Shown: positions 45,419 to 54,364 of the stretch, piece after piece
How positions within the stretch are numbered: position 1 is the first letter of the stretch
Layout: each line of letters opens with the position of its first letter
From: Anaerococcus jeddahensis
Lineage (GTDB): Bacteria; Bacillota; Clostridia; Tissierellales; Peptoniphilaceae
Assembly: GCF_001182725.1 (NCBI RefSeq)
Contig: NZ_CWHU01000003.1
Location: 100,577 to 164,576 of the forward strand
Length of the DNA stretch: 64,000 nucleotides
Direction of reading: 5' to 3'
Notes under the pieces: generated by a model
Seen by the model: the letters and a program-made list of their open reading frames with translations, nothing else
Told to the model about the DNA's origin: nothing
Databases searched by the model: none
Translations under genes and position numbers: made by a program

Positions 45419-47161
45419 CTACTTTATTAAATCTTCTAAGACATCTCCACTTAATTTTTTAGGATTCCAACCAATTATAGCTAAATTTTCCTTTGTATGG
45501 TCATTTAAATAATTAATCCATTTTACTTCTTCATTTGCTTTTGATTTTAGGATTTTATTTGTTGTGTTTGAAGCATATAATGAGGAATTTATAAGCCACC
45601 ATTTGCTAAAAATTCCTGCTCTTTTTAAATCTTCTTCAAGTCTTAAAGCTTCATAAACTGGAGTTGGTTCTGCAAGAGTCACTATTATTACTTCTGTTTC
45701 TTTTTCATTTTTAAGTCTTGGCAAAAGTTTTTTAGTTGCTTCTGGAATATCTCCATTTGAACGCATTATTTCTTGGTTATAACTTTGGGTTGATTCTAAT
45801 AATAAAAGAGTGTGGCCTGTTGGAGCTGTATCAATTACAACTATTTCTTCCTCACTTTTTTCTACAAGATCTGCAAAAGCTCTAAAAACTGCTATTTCTT
45901 GTGTGCAAGGTGACCTTAAATCTTCTTCTATATAAGATAGATCATCATTTGACATAGTTTCTTTTGCCTTTTGTAAAACTTCTTTCCTATATTTTTCAAG
46001 CTCTAACTTTTCATCAATATGACTTACTGATAAATTTTCATTTTCTTTTATTGTATATTTTAAATGATCTGCTGGATCAGTTGTTGTAAGATGAACTTTC
46101 TTTCCTTTTTTTGAAAGTCCAAGAGCTATAGCCGCTGCCACAGTTGTCTTTCCTACTCCACCCTTTCCCATTGTGAATATAACTTTCTTATTATTTTTAT
46201 ACAAATTATCTATTATATCTTTTAATTTTTTATCAATTTTTATTTCTTTGTCAAAAGTTTTTTCTGTATAAGTATCTTCATCAAACAAGGACCTAAGTTT
46301 TGAAATTCCTGTTATATTATATCCTCTTAAAGGTATAAGATAATTTTGTAAATTTTTTAAATTTTCTGGCATTTTTTCTAGGGATTCTTTTTGTTTTTCA
46401 TAATAAGCCTTGGATATTTTATCATCATATATAGTTAATAGGCCGTTTACCAATAATATTTGATTTTTAATACCTATATCTTTTAATTCCTTTGAAGCCC
46501 TATAAGCTTCTTTTAAAGGACCATCTTCTGGTCTTGTTACAAGGATTAAACTTGTTTTATCTTTATCAGATAAAGTTTCTACAGCTTTTTTATACATGCC
46601 TTTTTGACTTTCAAGACCTGACAATTGTCCCAAACAAGAAACACCTTGGGTATTATCTTCAATAAAATTATCCCAAGCTTGTGGAAGTTGTAACATTCTT
46701 AAAGTGTGGCCGGTTGGAGCTGTATCAAAAATAATATAATCGTATTTATCTTCTGTTTCTTTATCAGTTATATATTTTGCAAATTCATTAAAAGCTGCAA
46801 TTTCTACAGTACATGATCCTGATAATTCTTCTTCCATTTTATTTATTACACTATCTGGAAGTTTACCAATATAGGGAGATACTATACTTTTCTTATATTC
46901 ATCTGCTGCCTTAATTGGGTCTAAATTTGCAACAAACAAACCTTCTACTTCTTCAATTTTTGTAATTTCATTATCTAATTTTTCCACAAAAATATCTTGG
47001 AGGTTTGAGGCCGGATCTGTGCTTACCAATAAAACCTTAGATCCCTTGTCACATAAATTTACAGCTGTGGCACAAGCGGTAGATGTTTTTCCAACTCCTC
47101 CCTTTCCTGTAAAAAATATATATTTTCCAAATTTTATTTTCTCGGGACTAAATTTTTCCAT
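45419..47161 (-). CDS. arsA: Arsenical pump-driving ATPase
   Basis: A 580-residue ATPase made of two homologous halves, each with a deviant Walker A: FTGKGGVGKTSTACA (residues 13-27) and FTMGKGGVGKTTVAAA (about 331-346). Each half has the switch DTAPTGHTLR or DTAPTGHTLLLL. Cys residues in SGSCTVEIAAF and RSPCTQEIAVF, conserved in ArsA, bind arsenite or antimonite. ArsA normally energises ArsB; no arsB or acr3 gene is nearby. 18 bases after arsD. Confidence 0.93.
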   Translation of the reverse strand: MEKFSPEKIKFGKYIFFTGKGGVGKTSTACATAVNLCDKGSKVLLVSTDPASNLQDIFVEKLDNEITKIEEVEGLFVANLDPIKAADEYKKSIVSPYIGKLPDSVINKMEEELSGSCTVEIAAFNEFAKYITDKETEDKYDYIIFDTAPTGHTLRMLQLPQAWDNFIEDNTQGVSCLGQLSGLESQKGMYKKAVETLSDKDKTSLILVTRPEDGPLKEAYRASKELKDIGIKNQILLVNGLLTIYDDKISKAYYEKQKESLEKMPENLKNLQNYLIPLRGYNITGISKLRSLFDEDTYTEKTFDKEIKIDKKLKDIIDNLYKNNKKVIFTMGKGGVGKTTVAAAIALGLSKKGKKVHLTTTDPADHLKYTIKENENLSVSHIDEKLELEKYRKEVLQKAKETMSNDDLSYIEEDLRSPCTQEIAVFRAFADLVEKSEEEIVVIDTAPTGHTLLLLESTQSYNQEIMRSNGDIPEATKKLLPRLKNEKETEVIIVTLAEPTPVYEALRLEEDLKRAGIFSKWWLINSSLYASNTTNKILKSKANEEVKWINYLNDHTKENLAIIGWNPKKLSGDVLEDLIK

Positions 47162-47179
47162 AAAATACCTTTCTAAAAG

Positions 47180-47548
47180 TTAGCAACAACATCCACTATC
47201 AGAAGAACATCCACAAGAACTTTCTTCTTCATTTTTTTCATCAAGTTTTATAGATAAAATTTCTTCAAATTCTTCATTTGAAGGATATAATCCACTTTTT
47301 ATTATTTCTTCATCAACCATTGTAAGAGGAAGAATATCTTCTCCCTTTTCATTCAAAATTTCATTTACTTTTTTATTTTCAACAAATTCTTGAGGGGCAC
47401 TGTTAAGATTAAATCTTTTTATATCAATTCCTTTTTTATCTAATTTTTCTACTAGGCTTGACATTCTTAAAAGCTCAGGGTCAACACTTACCCCACAAAC
47501 TCCTGTTGAGCAACACATTGCTGGTTCATATATTCTTATTTTTTTCAT
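47180..47548 (-). CDS. arsD: Arsenical metallochaperone/repressor ArsD
   Basis: A 122-residue protein. IRIYEPAMCCSTGVCG supplies the Cys12-Cys13-Cys18 metalloid site that passes arsenite to ArsA. The C-terminus carries SSCGCSSDSGCCC, a cysteine-rich tail like that of many ArsD proteins. The start at 47548 is selected for AAGGAG; an earlier in-frame codon at 47605 lies in the ArsR-box region. Confidence 0.9.
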   Translation of the reverse strand: MKKIRIYEPAMCCSTGVCGVSVDPELLRMSSLVEKLDKKGIDIKRFNLNSAPQEFVENKKVNEILNEKGEDILPLTMVDEEIIKSGLYPSNEEFEEILSIKLDEKNEEESSCGCSSDSGCCC

Positions 47549-47593
47549 GATTTTCTCCTTAAATTTTTTTGAGGAAAGTTTTAATGTAAATAT

Positions 47594-47621
47594 ACATAGA
47601 TACATTTGAATGTTTCTATGT
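47594..47621 (-). promoter_or_regulatory. Second ArsR-type operator, between arsR and arsD
   Basis: A 28-base near-palindrome with outer arms ACATAGA/TCTATGT and inner ACATT/AATGT. The outer arms resemble the perfect site upstream of arsR (ACATATAGAAA). Suggests separate control of arsDA; binding is inferred. Confidence 0.5.
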
Positions 47622-47635
47622 AATTGGCAAAAAAA

Positions 47636-47938
47636 TTATTTTTTGCAGATACAATCTGGACTAGATTTAAATATTTTTCCCAATAAATTATAAAGTTCAT
47701 CTAGGCTTTCTTTGTTTACAATATAAAATACATTTTTACCTTCCTTGCGACTTTTTATTATATTCGCATCTTCAAGTTTTTTCATATCACTTGATAAGGT
47801 GGGTTGGCTTATATCAAATTTTTCTAGTATTTCACAAGCACAAAGTTCTTCGCATGATAGCATATCTACAATCTCAAGTCTTTTGGGATCACTTAGAACT
47901 TTTAATTTTTTAGAAATATTTATATACTTATTATCCAT
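47636..47938 (-). CDS. arsR: ArsR family metalloid-responsive repressor
   Basis: A 100-residue winged-helix repressor. KVLSDPKRLEIVDMLSCEELCACEILEKFDISQPTLSSDMKKLEDANII contains the metal-site ELCAC pair in the DNA-recognition helix, as in arsenic-sensing ArsR. Start at 47938 preceded by GGAGGAGAG; an upstream ATG at 47971 lies inside the operator. The operator at 47968-47991 lies before the gene. Confidence 0.92.
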   Translation of the reverse strand: MDNKYINISKKLKVLSDPKRLEIVDMLSCEELCACEILEKFDISQPTLSSDMKKLEDANIIKSRKEGKNVFYIVNKESLDELYNLLGKIFKSSPDCICKK

Positions 47939-47967
47939 TTCTCTCCTCCACAAATTTATTCTACCAC

Positions 47968-47991
47968 ACATATAGAAATTTTTCTATATGT
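47968..47991 (-). promoter_or_regulatory. ArsR operator upstream of arsR
   Basis: Perfect inverted repeat: 11-bp arms ACATATAGAAA and TTTCTATATGT around a 2-base centre, 30 bases before the arsR start. Confidence 0.65.
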
Positions 47992-48011
47992 TTTTTCTTC
48001 CATTAAAAAAA

Positions 48012-48313
48012 CTGCTGTAAATTTTAACAGCAGCCAGACTGTTGACAAAATAGAAACATTTCCCATTTCGACCGAGTGCAACGAGCGGAGAAATCTCGTG
48101 AGATCTCTCCATGCGTTCGTTTCACTCACACTAAAACACGTTTGCTTTACAAACTTCTTTGTGCTTTCGCACTTGGTTTTAGGGATAAATATGCCAAATC
48201 AAGGCATATTTATCTAGTCGAGATGGTACGTAGCTTAATTTTTATTTTAAAATAAAATATTATCTACATTCATACTTTGTCTACGCTCTGACTGCTGTAA
48301 TTTTTTACAGCAG
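48012..48313 (-). repeat. Palindromic element family 1, copy D, between duplicated terminator hairpins
   Basis: The element (48035-48290) begins CAGACTGTTGACAAAATAG and ends TTTGTCTACGCTCTG. It is flanked by two copies of a 22-base hairpin with arms CTGCTGTAA/ACAGCAG (48012-48033 and 48292-48313) that differ only in the loop. Its 31-base stem-loop (48184-48214, minus orientation) has stem GATAAATATGCC and loop TTGATTT. The right hairpin is just after the clpC stop, so it is the clpC terminator. Confidence 0.85.
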
Positions 48314-48327
48314 CTTATTTATATTTT

Positions 48328-50739
48328 TTAAGAAACAGGTATTTCTTCTTTTATTTTTTCTTTTTTGTTGGCAAAATTTATTTTTCCTTCTTTTACTGTA
48401 AGATTTATTACCATATCTTTTGATAATTTTCCTTCCAAAATTTCTTCTGCCAATTGGTTGTCGATTTTATTTGTGATATGGCGTTCAAGTGGTCTTGCTC
48501 CGTATTCTTTTGAAAATCCGCCTTCTGATAGTAAATCAATAACTCTCTTATTGTAATTTATTTCTATTCCAAGATTTTTAAGTCTATCTTTTGTTTCTTC
48601 AAGTAAAATTTTTGTAATTTCCTTGATAGCATTTTTATCAAGAGAATTGAACATTATTATATCGTCAAGCCTATTTATAAATTCTGGAGCAAAGGCATTT
48701 TTTATTGCCTTATTTATTATTTCCTTATTTGAATCATCAATTTCTTTTTCGAGATCTCCGGTTCCAAATCCAATTTTTGGATTTTGATTTAAGGATGAAA
48801 CTCCAACGTTACTGGTCATTATTATAATTGTATTTTTAAAATCTACAGTTCTTCCTTGGCCGTCTGTCAAACGTCCATCATCAAGAATTTGTAAAAGTAA
48901 ATTGAAAATATCTGGGTGGGCTTTTTCAATTTCGTCAAATAAAATTACAGAATATGGATGTTTTCTTACAGCTTCTGTAAGTTGGCCGCCTTCTTCATAA
49001 CCAACATATCCCGGAGGAGATCCAACAAGTCTTGACACAGCAAATTTTTCCATATATTCACTCATGTCCATCCTGATTAGATTATCCATATCTCCAAATA
49101 AATTTTTTGCTAAAGATTTTGCAAGATATGTTTTTCCAACTCCTGTTGGCCCTACAAAAATAAATGAACCTATTGGTTTTTTTGGATCTTTTAAGCCAAC
49201 TCTTGCTCTTTTTATGGCATGAGAAATTTTATCAATAGCCTTATCTTGACCTATAACTTCTTTTTTAAGGTCAATATCAAGATCCATATATCTTTGTTTT
49301 TCATCTTCTGTTAATTTTGTTATAGGAACTTTTGACCAAGATGAAACTATTTTTGCAACTTCATCGAAAGAAATTTTTAAATCAATTTTATTTTCTTCTT
49401 TTTCTTTTTCAAGTTTTTCGCGTGCTTCATTAATTTGATCTCTTAGACTTGCTGCTTTTTCAAAATTTTGCTCATTTATGGCCTGATTTTTTTCTTCAAC
49501 AAGCTTATCTAAAATTTCTTTATTTGAAACTTGGTCCTTGTTTTCCTTGTAATTTTTGATTCTTTCTTTTGAACAAGCCTCATCAATTACATCAATTGCC
49601 TTATCTGGCAAAAACCTGTCTTGGATATATCTTTGTGATAAATCTACAGCAGCTTTTATTGCCTCATCTGTAATTTCTACCTTGTGGTGGCCTTCGTATT
49701 TATCTTTTAATCCTTCAATTATTTTTATCGTGTCATCTTTGTTTGGCTCTTCAACATGAACTGGTTGCATTCTTCTGGTTAAGGCTTGGTCTTTTTCTAC
49801 GTGCTTTCTATATTCATCAATTGTTGTCGCACCTATAATTTGAATATCGCCTTTTGCAAGAATTGGTTTTAAAATATTTGCCGCATCCATAGATCCTTCG
49901 CTTGCTCCAGCTCCCAAAACCATATGAAATTCGTCAATAAATAAAACTACATCGTCCCTGTCTTCAAGTTCTTCAAATAATTTTTTTAATCTTTCCTCAA
50001 AATCTCCACGATATTTTGTTCCTGCAATCATGCTTGCAAGGTCAAGAGAAACAATAGTTTTTTCCTTCATAACAAAAGGAACCCTTCCCTCAACAATTCT
50101 TTGAGCAAGTCCTTCAATTATTGCAGTTTTTCCAACTCCTGGATCTCCAATTAAAATCGGATTATTTTTTGTTCTTCTTAAAAGAATTTGAATAACTCTT
50201 TCAACTTCCCCATCCCTTCCAATAACTGGATCAATTTTTCCAGCCTCTGCCAATTCATTTAAATTTTTGGAAAATTTTTTAAGATTTTCTCCCAAACTAT
50301 TAGAAGAATTTGAAGAGTCTTCTTCATTTTGCAAACGAATCAAATTATCCCTGATAATTTTTTTATCAAGACCTGATAGCATAAACATTAAATTTGTAAA
50401 TGAATCTTCGTCATTTAAAATTGCAAGAAGAACATCTTCCTCGCTTGCAGAAACTTTTTTTCTTTTTTGGGCAAAAAGTCTTGCTTTACCCAAAATTTGT
50501 TTTAGCTTATTAGAATATTCTTTAGCTGGCCTTACTGCAGATCCCTTGCCAATATTATTTATTACAATTGATCTTAAAAGTTCGTAATTTGCACCGGCTT
50601 CTTCCAAAGCCTTTGTCGCAAGAGAACCAGTTTTCATAAGGGCCAAAAGCAAATGTTCTACACCTATATAATCATGGCTAAGAGAATAGGATTCTCTTCT
50701 GGCAAGGCCAGTTAGCCTATTTAATTTGTTGTTTTCCAT
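48328..50739 (-). CDS. clpC: ATP-dependent Clp protease ATP-binding subunit ClpC
   Basis: An 803-residue AAA+ unfoldase. N-terminal double Clp_N repeat (ARRESYSLSHDYIGVEHLLLAL), Walker A1 GDPGVGKTA near residue 200, a UVR motif in the middle domain (NEQNFEKAASLRDQINEAREKL, about 425-446), Walker A2 GPTGVGKTY near 530, and a second Walker B with FDEIEKAHPD. It works with ClpP and adaptor proteins. Last gene of ctsR-mcsA-mcsB-clpC; start overlaps the mcsB end by one base. Confidence 0.95.
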   Translation of the reverse strand: MENNKLNRLTGLARRESYSLSHDYIGVEHLLLALMKTGSLATKALEEAGANYELLRSIVINNIGKGSAVRPAKEYSNKLKQILGKARLFAQKRKKVSASEEDVLLAILNDEDSFTNLMFMLSGLDKKIIRDNLIRLQNEEDSSNSSNSLGENLKKFSKNLNELAEAGKIDPVIGRDGEVERVIQILLRRTKNNPILIGDPGVGKTAIIEGLAQRIVEGRVPFVMKEKTIVSLDLASMIAGTKYRGDFEERLKKLFEELEDRDDVVLFIDEFHMVLGAGASEGSMDAANILKPILAKGDIQIIGATTIDEYRKHVEKDQALTRRMQPVHVEEPNKDDTIKIIEGLKDKYEGHHKVEITDEAIKAAVDLSQRYIQDRFLPDKAIDVIDEACSKERIKNYKENKDQVSNKEILDKLVEEKNQAINEQNFEKAASLRDQINEAREKLEKEKEENKIDLKISFDEVAKIVSSWSKVPITKLTEDEKQRYMDLDIDLKKEVIGQDKAIDKISHAIKRARVGLKDPKKPIGSFIFVGPTGVGKTYLAKSLAKNLFGDMDNLIRMDMSEYMEKFAVSRLVGSPPGYVGYEEGGQLTEAVRKHPYSVILFDEIEKAHPDIFNLLLQILDDGRLTDGQGRTVDFKNTIIIMTSNVGVSSLNQNPKIGFGTGDLEKEIDDSNKEIINKAIKNAFAPEFINRLDDIIMFNSLDKNAIKEITKILLEETKDRLKNLGIEINYNKRVIDLLSEGGFSKEYGARPLERHITNKIDNQLAEEILEGKLSKDMVINLTVKEGKINFANKKEKIKEEIPVS

Positions 50740-51707
50740 TATCTAGCCTCCATATATGAATTTAAAAATTCATATCTTTCACTGTCACGGTTGCCCTTGT
50801 ACTTATCCTTTGAAATATTAAAAATCAAATAATCAATTTCTTGATTTGATAATTTTGTTTTAAAACCCAAAACATTATATTTTTTTAAATCATAAAGACA
50901 ATTTACCATGCTGGTTAGGGTCTTTAAATTTTTACTTTCCAAATTATCTTCCAAAATTTTTATAGAATCTTTTATATCTTCATCATTTAATCCATTTAAA
51001 GATTGGAAATCTCTCCTAAATCTTCTCTCATTTCTAATAATTATATCGATATTTTCTTCAAAATTTTTCAAATATTCGTCCATTTTTTCCCTATAATTTC
51101 CGAAATTTTTCAAAATATAAATATCATCATCATAGGATTTAAAATAATCTGGGACAAATCTTGTAAGAAAAATTCCATCGTGGGCAAGGCTTGATTTTAA
51201 AGTTAGAAAGGCTTGGGTGTTATCCAAAAGCCCAAATAAAAACAATTTTAGCCTTATTTCAATTCCATTTCCAGAATTTCTTCCAAAACTTGTCAAATAT
51301 CCATATTGAGGAGAAAAAGAAAAATCAAATTTTTCATCTAATTCTTTTTCAATATCCATTGCCCTATCATAGGCAAATTTTAAATCCCCATCAAAAGTCG
51401 AAATATTTATAGAAATATGGTCGCTGTCATTAATAACCAAAATATAATCATCTTTAAAAACAAGGCCAATCACGGCTTCCTTGTTTTTAGAATCAGGAGA
51501 AATTTTTCCTGCATTTATAAGTTTATTTAGGGTATTTTCATCCATCTCATCAAGAAGTATAAGCTCATCCCCATAAATTTCCCTAAATTTTTCAATAATT
51601 TCAAGAGAATCTTTTTCCGAAAGACTTATAGGAAAATTATAACCTTCAATATTTCTTTTCAAAGATAAGTTATTTTCAAGTACTATGTCCTTGTAATAAT
51701 CTATCAA
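50739..51707 (-). CDS. mcsB: McsB-like protein arginine kinase homolog, active-site residues missing
   Basis: 322 residues in the mcsB position, shorter than usual (about 350-360). Phosphagen-kinase fold traces remain (RNIEGYNFPISLS, YGYLTS, NCLYDLKKYNVLGF), but key positions are lost. The SxRxRxxRN ATP-binding motif reads ENNLSLKRN (residues 11-19), the EEDHLRI segment reads NDSDHISI, and the catalytic Cys after YLTS is Phe141 (LTSFGRNSGNG instead of LTSCPTN). The R-rich RGxxGE segment is also absent. It is probably catalytically inactive and may act as a structural partner of McsA, CtsR or ClpC. Overlaps mcsA by 4 bases. Confidence 0.8.
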   Translation of the reverse strand: MIDYYKDIVLENNLSLKRNIEGYNFPISLSEKDSLEIIEKFREIYGDELILLDEMDENTLNKLINAGKISPDSKNKEAVIGLVFKDDYILVINDSDHISINISTFDGDLKFAYDRAMDIEKELDEKFDFSFSPQYGYLTSFGRNSGNGIEIRLKLFLFGLLDNTQAFLTLKSSLAHDGIFLTRFVPDYFKSYDDDIYILKNFGNYREKMDEYLKNFEENIDIIIRNERRFRRDFQSLNGLNDEDIKDSIKILEDNLESKNLKTLTSMVNCLYDLKKYNVLGFKTKLSNQEIDYLIFNISKDKYKGNRDSERYEFLNSYMEAR

Positions 51708-52285
51708 TTTCTCACCTTCATATTCAATTCATCTATTTTTTCTTTAAGATCTTGAGCCTTCTCAAAATCTTCAACTTCAACTGATTTTTGCAATTCTTCT
51801 TGCAAGTTTTTAATTTTTATAGCCACTTCCCTGAAATCCCTTTGTTTTCTTGGGAATTTTCCATCATATTTTTTCAAATTATTTACGGCCCTTAAAATTT
51901 CACCCGTAAGTTTTTTATCAATTTCATAGCAATGTGGACATCCAAAAACTCCACTTTTTATATTTGTAAAAGAATTTCCACACTTTGGACAAGTCTCTTC
52001 TTTTAATGATGAAAAATAATCATAAGAAAAATTATTTTTTGAAATTTTATAATCATAATAAGAATCAATAATTTGATCAAGGCTTGGAATAAATTTATCA
52101 ACCAAACTCTTCCAATCAAAATTATTCATATCAAGATTTTTAAAATCTCCATCCAAAAGAAGATTTGGATCTCCTTTTGATAATTTTTCCATACAATCAT
52201 TACACAAGTGGAAGTCATGTTCTGTGCCATTTATTATTGCTTTTACGGTTACATTTGCCTCGTTGTCGCATCTATCGCACTTCAT
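51704..52285 (-). CDS. mcsA: McsA, zinc-finger activator/partner of McsB
   Basis: 193 residues: first Cys4 finger CDRC/CNDC (residues 3-32), second finger CPKCGN/CPHCYE (about 97-120), and a C-terminal UVR motif (EELQKSVEVEDFEKAQDLKEKIDELN). McsA modulates McsB and binds metals. Located between ctsR and mcsB, as in Bacillus. Confidence 0.9.
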   Translation of the reverse strand: MKCDRCDNEANVTVKAIINGTEHDFHLCNDCMEKLSKGDPNLLLDGDFKNLDMNNFDWKSLVDKFIPSLDQIIDSYYDYKISKNNFSYDYFSSLKEETCPKCGNSFTNIKSGVFGCPHCYEIDKKLTGEILRAVNNLKKYDGKFPRKQRDFREVAIKIKNLQEELQKSVEVEDFEKAQDLKEKIDELNMKVRN

Positions 52286-52287
52286 AT

Positions 52288-52752
52288 TTAACTCCTTATT
52301 AGAAAGCTCAGTAAAATATTTTTTACTATATCATGCCTTACTAAATTTCTCTTATCTTTTTCTACATTCATAAGGGACTTATCAAGGATAGCATAGACTG
52401 CAATTCCCAATTCATTTTCGTCCATATAGCCCTTGTTGAAAAGTTCTGTAAAAAAACTTTTCGCCCTTTCTTCAGTTAATTCTTTATCTAAATTTTTAAT
52501 AATATATTTTATATAATCGTCTTCATCTTCAACTATAGTAATAATTCTTATAAAACCGTTGCCGCCTCTTTTGCTTTCGATAAGATATCCGTTGTAAGGG
52601 GTAAATCTTGTTGAAAGCACATAATTAATTTGGCTTGGAGAGCACTCAAATCTTGTTGCCAAATCATTTCTTCCGATTTCAACAAAACCATCTTGAGTAT
52701 TTTCCAAAAGAGCCTTTAAGAATTTTTCTATATCAGACGTTAGTCCTGCCAT
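52288..52752 (-). CDS. ctsR: Transcriptional repressor CtsR
   Basis: 154 residues with the CtsR-type winged helix (DIEKFLKALLENTQDGFVEIGRNDLATRFECSPSQINYVLSTRF) and the RGGNGFIRI wing containing the glycine-rich heat-sensing loop. Represses the clp stress genes; autoregulated through the box at 52770-52786. GAGGTAAAT precedes the ATG. Confidence 0.94.
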   Translation of the reverse strand: MAGLTSDIEKFLKALLENTQDGFVEIGRNDLATRFECSPSQINYVLSTRFTPYNGYLIESKRGGNGFIRIITIVEDEDDYIKYIIKNLDKELTEERAKSFFTELFNKGYMDENELGIAVYAILDKSLMNVEKDKRNLVRHDIVKNILLSFLIRS

Positions 52753-52769
52753 AGATTTACCTCGATTTC

Positions 52770-52786
52770 TTTGACTTTCTCTGACC
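52770..52786 (-). promoter_or_regulatory. CtsR box upstream of ctsR
   Basis: On the minus strand GGTCAGA GAA AGTCAAA matches the direct heptad consensus GGTCAAA NAN RGTCAAA with one mismatch, 18 bases before the ctsR ATG. Confidence 0.75.
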
Positions 52787-52826
52787 TTTCAAATAATAAA
52801 TAAAGATTCCTATGAATCTTATTTTT

Positions 52827-52854
52827 ATTGTACACTAAAATAGTAGAGATTCAA
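52827..52854 (-). promoter_or_regulatory. Candidate promoter of the ctsR operon
   Basis: -35 TTGAAT (52854-52849), 16-base spacer, -10 TACAAT (52832-52827). A long leader with a GATTCATAGGAATC hairpin (52805-52818) would follow. Confidence 0.45.
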
Positions 52855-52892
52855 GAATCCTAAAAATTAATCAAAAATACAAATAAAAAAAC

Positions 52893-53098
52893 AAGGCTAA
52901 AAATAGCCTCAGAGCGTATACAAAGTACAAATTTAAATAAAATTTTGTTTTAAAATAAAAATAAAGCTAAGTATCATTTCGACTAAGTGAGTGAAACGAA
53001 CGCATGGAGAAATCTCATGAGATTTCTCGACTCACTACGTTCGCTCGAAATGGGAAAAATTTGCTTTGTCAAAAGTCTAAGTCTAAAAAATTAGCCTT
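52893..53098 (+). repeat. Palindromic element family 1, copy G (stem-loop deleted), in a terminator
   Basis: The element (52910-53078) starts CAGAGCGTATACAAAGTA and ends TTTGTCAAAAGTCT. It lacks the TTGATTT stem-loop but keeps the palindromic core GAGAAATCTCATGAGATTTCTC region. Flanks are imperfect duplicates of a terminator hairpin (AAGGCTAAAAATAGCCT at left, AAGTCTAAAAAATTAGCC at right) next to the YugP-type gene stop. Confidence 0.75.
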
Positions 53099-53106
53099 GT
53101 AAATTT

Positions 53107-53793
53107 TTAATCATCTCGTCTGTTTCCAAATAAAATCCATAATCTTAAAAATTGAAGGGCAGTTGATAAGGTTGCTGCAACATAAGTTAGGGCTGCAGAT
53201 TTTAGCATATCTTTTGCATAATCATTTTCAACTCCAACAAGCATGCCAGATTCGTCCAAAACTTTTAAGGCTCTTCTTGATGCATCAAATTCTACAGGAA
53301 GAGTAATTATTTGAAAAATTAATACAAAAGAAAATAAAAATATTCCAATACTTATTAATTTTCCCATTGAAAGAAAAATTCCCAACAAAATCAAAGGAAA
53401 AGATAATTTTGATCCAATATTTACAGCCGGAACTATATAAGATTTAATTTTTAAAGGAATATAACCTTCCTTGTATTGAATAACGTGACCGCACTCGTGA
53501 GCTGCAACTGCAAGAGATGCAATTGAAGTATCTGTCATAGAAGTTTCTGACAAGGCAATTTCCTTACTAATAGGATTAAAATAATCAGACAAAGATCCCC
53601 CGATTTTTTTAATAGAAATATCATTGTAAGAATTAGTAGATAAAATATATCTAGCAGCATCAAAACCTGTTATAGATTTTTGAGTTTTTATTTTTTTATA
53701 CTTATCAAATTTTTTTTGAATATTAGCTTGAGCCAGACTACTAATAAGAAGTCCAATCAAAACTAGGACATAAGTTCTGTCAAAATAAAACAT
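53107..53793 (-). CDS. Zinc-dependent membrane protease, YugP family
   Basis: 228 residues: an N-terminal membrane helix (FDRTYVLVLIGLLISSLAQA), the zinc protease motif AAHECGHVIQY near residue 115 (HExxH variant), and three further hydrophobic helices in the C-terminal half. EFDASRRALK near residue 178 supplies the conserved EFxAS(R) motif of this family (COG2738). Biological substrate unknown. Confidence 0.88.
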   Translation of the reverse strand: MFYFDRTYVLVLIGLLISSLAQANIQKKFDKYKKIKTQKSITGFDAARYILSTNSYNDISIKKIGGSLSDYFNPISKEIALSETSMTDTSIASLAVAAHECGHVIQYKEGYIPLKIKSYIVPAVNIGSKLSFPLILLGIFLSMGKLISIGIFLFSFVLIFQIITLPVEFDASRRALKVLDESGMLVGVENDYAKDMLKSAALTYVAATLSTALQFLRLWILFGNRRDD

Positions 53794-53893
53794 AATTTTC
53801 TCCTTTTATTTTTTTCAATATACTATAGGGATTTTTTATTTCAATTGGAAAAATAAAATACTAGAAAATTAGAAAAATAAAATAAAAAATAAT

Positions 53894-54330
53894 AAAAGAG
53901 ATCTCTCGACTAGGCTCGAGATGGGGTATTATTGGATTTATATTTGTGCTAAAGGATAAATTAAAATAATTATCTGAGAAATTTTAAAACTATTATTATA
54001 TATAAACTCAAACGAAGAAGTTCCCATTCCGACCATAGTGGAGAGATCTCATTGGTTTGGTTTATTTATGGATTTTGTAAATTAATGGATAAAGTTAATA
54101 AAAGAGATTTCTCGACAAAGCTTGAGATGGGTAATTATTGTATTTATGTATTGGCTAAAGTATAGATTAAATTTTGAGAAATTTTAAAACTATTATTATA
54201 TATAATCTAACGAAGAAGTTCCCATCCCGACCGAAGTGGAGGGATCTCATTGGTTTGGTTTATTTATGGATTTTGTAAATTAATAGATAAAGTTAATAAA
54301 AGAGATCTCTCGACAAAGCTCGAGATGGGT
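53894..54330 (+). repeat. Tandem array of degenerate family 1 units (about 200 bp period)
   Basis: Direct repeats start at 53894, 54100 and 54298, each opening AAAAGAGATYTCTCGAC and continuing with CTCGAGATGGGG-type sequence. The first two units continue with the same AT-rich filler (TTTTAAAACTATTATTATAT), then CCCATYCCGACC and GATCTCATTGGTTTGGTTTA. Periods are 206 and 198 bases. Stops occur in all frames. Head and tail of each unit are inverted complements, as in the full elements. Confidence 0.75.
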
Positions 54331-54364
54331 GGTGCCCTATTTAATTTAAATAATTATAATTTTT

